64,000 nt of DNA from Myoxocephalus aenaeus. Lineage: Eukaryota; Chordata; Actinopteri; Perciformes; Cottidae. Positions 1 to 11,808 of the stretch are shown in pieces (within the stretch, counting starts at the first letter, position 1; every line of letters begins with the position of its first letter). A model generated the notes under the pieces. That model was not told where the DNA came from. It saw nothing but the letters and a program-made list of their open reading frames with translations, and did no database searches. The translations under genes were made by a program, and so were the position numbers. Location of the stretch: the NCBI GenBank assembly GCA_038501785.1, contig JBAMJR010000170.1, positions 4,622,001-4,686,000 of the forward strand. Direction: 5' to 3'.

Positions 1-989
1 TGTAAAACTATTAATAATGACAAGTGTTGCAGTTAAATGTCTAAAAGGATAGGCCAAATCCAAGAAGAAGAAAAAAACATGGATGGAAATGGGTTTACCT
101 TCCATTAAATCATGTAAGTGTACACTTCACTATATTAATGGCACTTCTACATCAACCTCTTTCTCAAAGTCAACAGTCAGTTGATGAGAAAAGAGTTGAT
201 TACCAGGAGAGGCACTCTCCTTGTTCTAAATTCATGCAGCGGCCACAAATGACTCTCCAGTAAATTTGCCAGATAAGGTAAACAATCATCCATAGTCACT
301 GTTAGTAGCTTGTCACCACACGTACCCTCTATTTGAAAGATATATCTCCATGGTGGAAGGTGAATGTCCAGTCTTTGCAATAGTCTGAATTAAACTGAAT
401 TCTCGCAAAAAGCAGCATTGCGATGAGAGGTATTTTATTGCTCAGGGATACTTGCTAGAGACTGGAGACTCACAGAACACCCAAATCATTCTCACACAAA
501 CATACTCACTCAATGTCAAATCATGTTATTCCATAGATATAACCAGCCAATCAACTACAGCCAATCAACTACAGCCAATCGACTACAGCCACATACGTTT
601 CGACCCATAACTGCATTACTTATATTCATTCAGACACAAGAAGCACTCTACTTCACTGTTTCTTCAACCAGGACCCCTACAATGACATGACGGCATTGCT
701 TGATTTGATTGTACATGTCAGTGAGATGTCTTTGTTTTGATTGATACAAATAAATCAATTAGGACAGATAAGTTGGGGAAGTAGGGATGGATTTAAGGCC
801 ATTGTTGGAGAAACAGCATACTATGTAAGGTAGGTCTGAAACAGTTCATAGTTCTAAATGCAAGGGAGACATGTGCGACGGGAGGGATTTAGCAATGCGT
901 TTTGCTCCTCTATGCGTTACTCAAGTCCTGGCAGAAGCACAAGAAAGCAGGGACAGGCTGATGACAGGGGGTGAGGTCCGAGATCTTAC
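1..989 (-). other. Intron, left part only
   Basis: Sequence downstream of exon V on the sense strand. It contains three tandem 14-bp units with CCAAT (547-588) and no exon matching the rest of the BAI2 tail. Confidence 0.85.
547..588. repeat. Tandem 14-bp repeat x3 (CCAATCAACTACAG)
   Basis: Three head-to-tail copies, the third with one change (CCAATCGACTACAG). Confidence 0.95.
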
Positions 990-1025
990 CTCAAAATCCA
1001 GCTCAGAGTACCGTACTCTTTTCCT
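990..1025 (-). CDS. adgrb2: adgrb2 exon V: 12-residue microexon of the C-tail
   Basis: Encodes RKRVRYSELDFE, matching BAI2 'RKKLRYSDLDFE' directly after GSLE of exon U. Acceptor TTCCAG before 1025, donor GTAAGA at 984-989; 36 bp, phase 0 on both sides. The continuation expected in the family (KVMHTRKRH and the PDZ-binding terminus) is not found to the left and must lie outside the window. Confidence 0.95.
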
Positions 1026-3024
1026 CTGGAAGAGGAGGGGGGCAGGGGGAGAGAAGAAAGCATCAATAACAAACCCCTCCACCACTAGTTAACTTGAGAC
1101 CTGTCTATCTCAATGTATCTGTGGATCTCTCAGTGCTATTGTTTGAAGAGTGAAGCACTGGCTGCCCAACACAGTAAAGATATTCTTACAAATGTCAAGA
1201 CAAAGAGCAAATTATTCAGTCTATTTCAACGTAATGAGATTAGTGAAGCGGAATAACCCAGAATTGGAATGAAACAATCATTTCTCGGCTCACATACTCT
1301 CAAATACAATAATTTCAACCCCAGCATAAATCATCCCCTTTGCTATTTTTGGAGAATGTGTTGGACACGTTCCGATTAAAAGAGCTACAACAAACATATG
1401 AGGAATGGTTTTCATCCTCTAATCTTGTTTGGACCCCACCACTCTCCCCTTAAGTGCCTCCACAGCTCTAGCGAGTGGCACACAAGCCGCCAATTTAACA
1501 GCTGCAGACATTTCCAACTCATCTGGCCCTGACATTGCATTGCATTACATTCAATCTCTGACTTCCTATTTGGCTCTTGCCGTCTGCCAGCTTTGCATTT
1601 GGCAGTGAGGGCAGCTGCTCTACGTTGTTAGTTAAAAGCTGTATTCATTCTTTGAAAGGGCAGAGCTGCTGGTCTGATGGCAGCCAAGGTTTTAAAAGGT
1701 AGAGAAATGCAAACAGATAGAGAGGTAAGTCTCTCTCTGAGATGTCCTATTCACTTTGTGACTTTTACTGCTCATAAAACACAATGCAATCACTGTCCGC
1801 CTACAGAGAAATCCTTACCTTAGACTGGGGAATTCCGTGATTGAGTTTGCTTTGTAATATGGTAGACATGCAACATGCATATAAACATGTACAGTATAGT
1901 GCATGTTTTGTTGTGGAAACACATAAAGCAGTCATTAACTCACTCATACAACATTCATAAGGAATCCTTATGTGATTCGATGTCATGATGGCATGATGGT
2001 CTTATCGCCAACAACAGTCACACACTAGTTTATCATCTTTCGTTTGCATGTACTCAATGCTGTGATTCATATGGAACTTCATCTCTACAGCCAGCATTTT
2101 GTTTTAAGTGGATACTGATTATATTCCAATCATAGCCTGTATATAAGAAGTGGACGGAGTCATCGTGGCATCACCCATTAGCGTCACCAGGCAACGGAAG
2201 CATTTGGGATGCGGCTCTGGTAGCGGCAGCAGACTGTCAATCATAGTAAGCCCCCCCTAAAGCATACTCCGTGTTATGGTCTATTTTACTCTAAATGGGA
2301 CCATCATTTGCTAAATAAACATCCTATATTGGCTTCACTCGTCCGAATCGGAGTTTGCCGTCTCCAACACAACCTCTGCTGCTTTTTATAGTAGGATGAT
2401 AGAATAATATGCCCTGTGAACCTCATCATTTAGAGTTTACATTTACAAACCGCTCCCTAAAATTCCACAGTGAAATGAACACTGTTAGTACATTTGTGTG
2501 ATCCCCTCCATTGTGCGTCACCATATTTAAAATGGGGAGTAAAACACTGCTGTGATTTAATATTGAGAGGCACGCTCTGATATCCATCTCTAAATCAAGC
2601 ATATTCAAACAGGGTGAAATTATGACAGTAAATTACATCCCCCAGGTTTCTCTGCAGATTTTTTTTGTGGGTATTCATGAGTGCACTCGTAGCTCTTCAG
2701 ATTTTTTTATGAGTTTTAATGACTTGTCTTTAATGTCCCTAGCCCTAAATGAAGCATCTGCACTTTTCGGTGAAAGTGTCGCTTCCATCTCTTAAATCAA
2801 CCTTGTGAGTCAGCAAGATGCCATTCGAGGGAGATCTAAAGTGTGTGTTTGCATAGGGTTGTGTTTATGTGACTACGTTATCGTGTGGTTGTTTTTGTGT
2901 CTATGTCAATATGTTGTTTGTGTAAAATTAAGGTGGGCTGAAAGACATTCACTAGGGACATTTCCTCTGATCCTGTCTGTCTCAGTCCATCTGCTGCCCC
3001 ACCTTGTACTGTTAGGAGGGGGTA

Positions 3025-3111
<87 letters not shown>

Positions 3112-6100
3112 ACCAAGAAGAAGCTGTCTGTCATTAAGAGAATAACTCATTTTAAAGCTCATTGTCTCAGTGAGCGGCAATGAATAGCTACAAATAAAAG
3201 CAGTTGTCAAGGCAGACTTGGTGCAGTGTGTTGGACATATTGTTACTGTATGTCAGAGACAATGTATTAGACATTGTTGCAATTGTTTGAAGGCCACAAT
3301 GGCGTTTTTCTTCTAAAATAGCCATATATTCACACAACTATTCATTGTGTTTAAAAGTTTAAAATAAATGCTGATTGGTTAAACTAGTTTTTCACAATGC
3401 AAATATATTTTCTTATCAATAATTGTATTGTCACAAGTGACGTTGAATTATTCAAATTTTTCTTGTTACAATTATTTGAAAGTGTTTCAAATACATAATG
3501 TCACGTTAAATAGGTAAACCTCTTCTCCCGTGTCTTTCCTTGCCTCTTTCATTTCAGCGTCACAACTTACATACATAACCACGCCACCACCAACGCATCC
3601 ATAACCGTGAAAATCAGGCGTTTGCTCGAGTGAAAGGTAGACATTGTGAATAAGCTCCACCACCACTGGGAACCCCTCCTTCCCTCAACCTCTTACCCAC
3701 CTCCAGGGATCCTGCCGAGAGGCTGCTGTTGGCATTGGTGCTGCCCAGGTTGCGTGGCAGGGTCCTGGTTCTCTCCACTGTGGTTCCGCCTGTGAGGATC
3801 TGTCTGACCGACGGCCTCTGGCCCGGCTTCAGCTGGAGCGAATGCCCGTGGGAGTGCATGTGTCCTCCGTGGGAGTGTACAAGACCACCTTGAGCCATCA
3901 TGTGAGCATGCCCGTGGGGCATGGTTTTGATCGTCCCGTAGGAGCGGTTGAGGTTCATGGCGATGTTCATGTCGCCCACACTCGACGGCACAAAATCCGC
4001 CGGGTACGCCTCACTTTCAGCTGGGTGGAGGGTCAAAGGTGAGGGAGGCGGGGGGAAAGGAGGATCATCCACTGCGATGTTGAGAGGCTTGTCCTCGCAC
4101 CCCAGTCCCAGGCCTCCTCCTTGGGAGGAGGGCGCTGGAGGTTTGAGACTGACCGTCCTACGAGGTAAGACCATGTAGTCTCCCTCCCCGCCTCCTCCAC
4201 TTCCTCCTCCCCCTCCGCTCCCCCCGCTTCCGGCACTTCCGTCCTGGGAGGTGTTGGAGGATGTGGGCGGTCGAGCCCAGCCCAGGCCGCTCTCGGTGCA
4301 CAGGTAGATTGGAGCGCCGCCGCGTTGCTGCCCCTGTTGTCTCTGCTGATCTACGTTCACCTCCTTCTTGAGGGGCGTCTCGCTCAGCTCATTGAGGCCG
4401 CCGATTGTTGGAACCTTGTGGGGAAAAACTAAACGTTTCAGTATTTCCTGAAAGCAAGATGATCTTATTTTAGATAATCTCAACATATAACTTCCTGTAG
4501 ATAGATTAAAATTGTTCACTTGTTAGTTGCTATGCTTTTCAGCTTTTGGACAGAAAAGTTGAGCAGAGCACTACCCTGATCATCCAACTCGTCAACTTAA
4601 ATTCCTTACCTGTACAATGAGGTTGGGAGGGGGGATGTTCCCGGGCAAGGAGCTGAAGTTGACCCCAATTCCCCCCTCCTGATGGGCTGACAGCTTGGGA
4701 TCGTCCTCGTCATCCAGAGAGATACGGGAAAGGGTCCCAGTGATGGTAGCCGGGTTACAGGTGTTCACCTCCTTGAATATGACTAGAGGGAGAATGGAAA
4801 GGAAGTCAAGGAAACAGCAAGGCAGTGTAGGATCGGCATGAGATATGGGGGTTAGGATATTTGGTTAAAGTAAGAAAAGAAGAAGTAAATAGTTTATGAG
4901 TGACGGAAAGGTAGGGACAAAAGGTGAGGAAGAGGAACATTTAAAGGGAGAAAGAGGAATGGACATTGAATGGTAAGGTATTGATGTAATCTATGCCAAA
5001 GAGAGCACAGTTGACAGAGAGATAGGCAAAATATATACATAATTCAGGTTCTGATACTAAAGTTTGTTTTCAGCTTTGAAGTAGCTGTGAGACAGATTGC
5101 ATCTCCAAAGAAAAGTTGCACTTCTCAATTTGTGCTTATATGGTTCACAGTAACTAAGATGAGTTTGTCTCTGACACTGTGACCTTAAGTCTTGCTCCAT
5201 CTCGAGATTTGCCAGTGAGCCAGGATTTTTATTAGCTTGGAGAAAGAGCCTGAGTGCAAAATGCTGTGTGCTTCAAATGAAATGGAGCAAAATTCCCTCG
5301 CTACAGAGTCCTGGCCCATATCTTGCTCACCAGCCTATTATACCCTGTATGTGTGAGTCTGTGCACATGTAATACATGTGTATAAATGTGTATAAATGTG
5401 TGAGGGCCTGCTTTTTTATTCACAACACTGTGAATAAAAACAGAACATAACACTACTAACATGACTTTGGGTTAGCATTCATGCATGTTGTTGCGAGTGG
5501 AAACTACACATAGAATACTACACTTTTCTCGAATAGCTACTCCAAAATGAACTGCGGCATGCTGATGAGACGCTAAGTTAATTCCCGACTGACATCAATC
5601 TATCATCACAATCAAACACAACTCCAAAGCATTTGGAAATTCATGCTCGATATCATGCTCATTCTGTCACCATCAGAGGAGAGAAGATTTACTCTGTGGC
5701 CCCAAAATCCAATCTCGACCAAAGCATGTATCACAGTCCATGTTTATATTAATAGCATTGATGTGACAAAATGTCAAGCTAGGCGTTTTATCAAAAGTTA
5801 AAGCTGGATCCAGCTTACCAGTCTGCATACCAGCAAGGACAGCGAGTACAGAACAGAGCTATCTCCTGTTTAACAGTCCGGTTGGTGCAAAGTGATGTGA
5901 AAGGACTCGACAATTGTTCTCAAATCTGATCCCTTCACATCTGCATCCAACAATGGAGACCCAGAGAATGACCTATAGACAAATCTGAGGGTTTTTTAAT
6001 GTGTTGCGTGCTCAAGCGCCACAGCCATTACTGCAGTGGCATAGTTCAACTGAACACCTTTACACTGACAGGGAAAGCCGAGACGTTTGGATTGATCACC

Positions 6101-9100
6101 GTCACCGTTAATCACCTATGACAAATGAAGCTAGTCATGTTTGAATGTGAAAGTTACATATTATTAATAATTAGACAGCCTTTGGGGCAAAAGAAAACCT
6201 TTCAATTAATGTCCTGCTACTGTCGAGCCGCCGCAGAGCACATATCAAAATGCTGTGCAGAATAACTCCAGTTTAGACCCTGAAGGAAATACTTGCTGGC
6301 GTCTGATGTAAATCATCACTACGTGATTTCTCGAATTATAATCAGAAGAAATTTAAAAAAGTGGAATTTCATGTGTTTCAAGTGAAATGGGGTTAATTAA
6401 GCAGAAGCTTAAAGCTTTTAAGTGACACATGTAGCAATTTGTTAAAACTCAAAATTCTATTCAAAAGTAAAAATTTTGTAAATGTTATTGAACAAGTATT
6501 GGCAAGATTTGTTGGCAAAATTGCTTGAGATGTGCAATTATTTCCAAACATTCCAGTTTTGTTTACAAGCGAGGTGCCACTGCAGTAATGGCGGCTTCTT
6601 TACTTCCACATGCAACCCAGATTTGTCTATATGAGTTTGTTAAGTCCAGGGATGGACCAGGCAGTGTTAAAAATGTCAATTGGGTGCAACACTTACATGG
6701 GTGTCCTCTCTCTGCAAGGATGGAGGGGGAAAGTGACCGTGTTAATAATTGCAAACACATTGTGGTACATTTTCAACACATCCAAACGCTCACACACAGG
6801 ACCATCGTCAGCAGCGAGTGAAACAGGCCTGAACACGCTGAGGAGTGTTATTATCAAGCACAATTAAACACAGTCTCATCAAAACATATGCTCGCTGAAC
6901 ATGTATTGGGCAGATTCAGAGTGATTGATAAGGCATAATGATTTGTGCACAACTGTGTCGGGATGTAGAACATCATCTGCTGTCATTTTTTCAACATGTG
7001 CATCGGCAAAAGTAAGTTAGAGCTCGCCATTACCTCGCAATGCTTCTCCTGTACCAGATAAAGGGAGAAAGAGAAATCAGGTGGAAGGGAGAGCTCACCT
7101 GTTTGACACGCCAAATCCACATCCTTTTCAAAATCCGTCTGAGAGAGGGAGGCGGGGTAGGAAGAGAAGAAAGGCAATGAGTGGCATTACATTCAGCACA
7201 TCAATAAATGCACAGCAACAATGAGTGACTGGATCTCGAATGGTTATGCTGTATCCAATGAATCTGATGCTCTACTGTAATTTGACACAAAAGACAAGGA
7301 TCCAGATATGTTGCAATGGTGACACTTTACAACCCAGTCAATTAGTAATGCCTTCTGTGAACGAGACACAGCAATGTTGAGTTTTTTTATTTCTTCATAG
7401 TGAATTTGTTCAACGCCTTTCCAAACTGAAAATAACAGACACTTCTGTGTGATGGCACACACTGCTACGTTATTCATGATGTGTATCGGTTCCCGGCAGC
7501 AGACCCAAACACAGAGAAAGAAAGAGAGGAGCAGAACACTGGGGTGTTTTTCCCGGTATGTAATGCTACTGTATGCCTCATCAGTCACCTCGCTATCGTC
7601 TGAATGCAAACGTACAGCTTTTTTTTTTTTACTGCAGCAAAACTATTATCTGCTGTGCCAGTTGAAGCAAAACTTTGGTTGTCTTCCAGCCTCGCGTTTT
7701 ATGGACTAGAAAAAAAAACATAACAATAATCCAAATACTTTTACAATCCATTCGTGTTCACCAAAACACAAACATCCACAAAGAGCTTAACCTGCACTCA
7801 ATATTCAGATTTAATACGGATAAGGTATCAAAATATGATGTTTATTGCTGCTTTGATTTACAATCCACTTGAGGAAAGCAGGGTGGCACGACTCCTTGGG
7901 GTAAAGAATCCCTCCCAAACCCAAAGGGTGGTGGGTTGAATGAAGAAGTGTTGTTTCCAAAATGGCCACCACTCAAGTTTCCAAAACTTTAGTGAAAGGG
8001 AAGCTCATTGCTATGCAGTTGTGGTCCTCCCTTCTCTCCCCATACAGCCTCCTCCTGTCCTCGGCGGGATTCATTTACAAAAGCCTTTGTTTGGATAATA
8101 AACTACAGAATTTAGACAGTTTGGGCACGCCACGCAGGCAAAGAGAGGAGCAAGGGGGGGAAATGAAAAACTGAAAGAGAGAAGGAGAGAATGTGGAGAG
8201 GTCTCAGAGGAGCGGAAAAGCTCTTAGTAGGAAAATCACCCGCAGCACCATAAATGGGTCTCTCCTAAATAGCCGGATGAGGATATGAAACATCCTCTCT
8301 CTTTTCTCTCAGTCTCTATGTGCCATCCAAATTGAGAAAAACATTTTTTTTTTTTTTTATCTTAACTATAACACACTCTCTCTGCAACAGCCTCACAGGT
8401 TAAGTACATCAAATCATCAACATCAACTGTTTGGTAAAAACACCACAAAGGAACAAAGTCCTATTGTTGAGTCCCATTGACTGAGTTGAGTAAACACTAT
8501 ACAGCATTCTAGGCAAGGTTACTACCGGAATTAATGTAAAAGAAACCATTATCTCCTAAATCTATTGAAATTGCCCAAGACAAGGTGAGCTATAGTAAAA
8601 GTGCAGCGTCAACGTCACAGCTACTAAAACAAAGATTTAAAAGGTGCAATATGTAATCAAAACTAAACTAAATTTGATGCAATATTTCTTTTTGGTTCAG
8701 GGAATAGCTTGACACTTTTGGGAAGTAATTATGTTTGCTTTCTTGCCCCAGATGATAAGATATATACTATACTCTCATTTTTGTTTGATAAATATGGAGC
8801 TGCCGCCAGCAACGGATTAGTTTAGCTTAAGACTGGAAACATGGAGAAACAACTCTGGCTCTTTCCAAAGTGAATGAACCTCTAGCCTCGGTATTTAGAC
8901 CAACATATATAGTTTGGTGAATCAATAAAAACACCTCATTAACAGAAAAAGTGATCTTATTGTGATTTTACAGGGATTTATGTGCAGGACTTTTTCCTGA
9001 CCGGGAGCAGTGACCTTGACCGTAACCGTGACTCATCACTGGGCATATAGCAAAGAAGTAGTACAGCATATAACCCCCTTTTAAACCACAATCTTTTTTT

Positions 9101-11765
9101 TTCATATTAAACAAACAAGATAAAACATGTTAATTGGCGATCTAAAGAGCTTTTTCCAGTCTTTGTGCCAAACTAAGCTAACCAGCTGCTGGCTCTAGCT
9201 TCATGTTCAGCGTAAAATAATGAAAGTGGTATCAGTCTTCTTTGAAATAAAGCAAATACGTGCCTCTTTCAAAATGTCTCAGCATTCCTTTACTATTTGT
9301 TGCAAAATATTGTTTTACAGATTCCACCTTTCTCCATCTATGGGTTTTACTATTCAAACTGACATACATATTTCAGCATATTTACTCAAGGGGACATACT
9401 GGTTGTCTGCCGATGTGGTTGTGGGCGTGGTTATGGTTATGAGCGTGGTTGTGGGTATTGTTCAGGATGTGGTTATGCTCATGTGCGTGGCTGTGCTCTA
9501 GCCCGTGGTTGTGGGTGTTGTGAGGAAGACTGTGGTAACAGGCTTGTTGGCATGCCTGGTGGACCATCGGTTGGAACTGCTGTGAGTGGCAACCGGACAG
9601 GCACGGGGAAGCGCCGCAACGCGGAGAGCCACACTGCTGCTGCTGCCCACAGTAGCTCACATTGGGACTCTTCTGATGGTGTAAAACAAATTCATGGAAA
9701 ACATAAAGTTGAAATGTTTCAGGCAGAAATATAACCAGTTTTCTAGAGGACATTAATGACTCTTAAACAAAGATTAAAATTCCATTTCTTTCTTTTTCAA
9801 AGACGCCTTTGATTCCAGAAGGTGTAGCTACAGCTCTACATCTTTATGATGTCTGTAAATGTTCGGAGTTTAGCATTCTAATGAGATTTCCAGTGAATAA
9901 AGCAAGAACGCCTGAGTATAATTATGATGGTGATACAGCCCGACTGGTGGCGGCGTCACCAAATAATCCATCACAATTAATATTCTCAAGGGTATGGTGT
10001 CGTTACGACGGTCCTCCATGCATATGTGCGTCTGAGAATATTTCTTCAAAGTCATACACATGTAGAGAGAACTTCAAGGTTTACTAGCTGTCGTTAATAG
10101 AGCAATAGTTGGCATAGCAACGAGCTGTGTGTATGATCACAATATGTTTAACCAAAACTTCTAACAAAATAAGCACCGACAGACTCTTCCTCTCGGTTAT
10201 GAAAACAGAGACAGAAAATGTGTCGTAATGGCCACCCTGAGCAGAACGATGGCTCCAAAGTATAATCGTGGTAACATCAGATGGGCGTTAAGAAAGCCAT
10301 AACCGTTACCGCAAACAGGTCTCAGGGAGGAATAAAGGGAGAGCGTTGCGATAGGCGCCCACGCTCTGTAACTGTACTGACATTGGCACGGCAGATCAAG
10401 TCTACATGATTGATCACACCATTAGCCAGGTTTGGAACAACAACACTGTTACGGGAGCTCTGTGCTCTTCAAAAAGAGGAAGAAGAGCTGGATGAAAGTA
10501 AATGAAAGTCTTGTATTTGATAATACATGAAATACTGTGGCAATATTAACTTTTTATCTTTAAGTCAACACACCGGGAATGTGAAAAATGCATTGATATT
10601 AATTTTAGTATGAGCATTTTGTTACACAGATTGTTGACAACTTTTCATTTCCAGTTATGGCACTATAAAAAGTTAGTTTCAGGCTTGGAGGGATAGTACA
10701 TTTATATGTGAAATGAAATAAAAACATTTTGGAAAATAAAAAATGAAAATGCATAATGCATGAACAATAATGAAGAGAGCCAGGTATGAGTTTGGACACT
10801 TCAATAATAGCAATCATGCTTATTGCTATTGGAGCCGAAGCTTCTGGAAAGCTCAAGCCTGGTTAATTTGAGTCTGAGGCTAATGGATTGGTGGGATGAA
10901 ATGGAATGCTATTCACCATGATCTGCACCTGTCCGTTCTTGCAAGAGTCTGGCGAGTTTTCGCTGTCGTCTTTACATCCCCCCATCCTACAGCGCACCGC
11001 ATCCTGCACCTGAAGGGGCAGAATAAGAGATTGGGGAGAGGAAGGATGAATACCGAGAGGGAAAGTAGGAGGGGGGGCAGAATGATGAAGGAGAGGAAGG
11101 GAGGATGCAAAAGGAAAGAAGTTAGTGGAGGAACTTTTACTTAAGTTAGTTTGGCAAATGGAGCATGGGGAACTCACTCCCTCAGACATTTTATATTCTT
11201 CGTTTTTATTTCTGCAATGACAGATGTTCAGTGAATACTAAATTACGTAAAAATGAAAGTAAACGGAAAAGCTATATTCTTCACAAAGTAGCTCAGCATG
11301 TATCTTACGTAACAGCCAGTGATTTGGTATAGAAAGCACACAGTAGTTCTTCAAAGTGGCCTATTTGAGCCTTGTGAGATCAGTGGCGCGCAGTCCACAT
11401 TAAAAGTGATAGCACAGTATAGAGATATTCTAACCCGTGGGCCTTTCCACTGTCACTGTTTTTCTTAATCCTCCTACATGCGACATCGATGCAAATACAC
11501 ACCAGCCCACCGTCAAAGGTTGAGTTGGTAGAACACAGTTCAAATCAAACGGATCCCCGTGCATTTTGTTTCACAACCAACTTCGAGACTCTTTTCCCAC
11601 ATCGGGCTTTGTATTATGGATACTCCTGCTGAGGAGCAACACCATTTCTCAATGTTGCGGTTGTCAAATCCCATAAGAGTCTTATGGGTGGAAACAAGAG
11701 TGCTTGTGTAAGAAGCATTGCGAGAGCGAATGAGAGCATCTTCAATCTCGCTGGGTGGTCTCATC

Positions 11766-11808
<43 letters not shown>

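Larger units (their letters stand above)
1026..3700 (-). other. Intron, 2.7 kb
   Basis: GT-AG intron between exons U and V. Contains (CA)41 at 3026-3107 and an interspersed repeat fragment at about 2130-2370. No gene seen. Confidence 0.9.

Noticed and set aside
9483..9734. 83-codon open frame on the + strand over the cassette exon
   Set aside because: It is the antisense shadow of the minus-strand His/Cys-rich frame, with no start context, splice support or recognisable protein.
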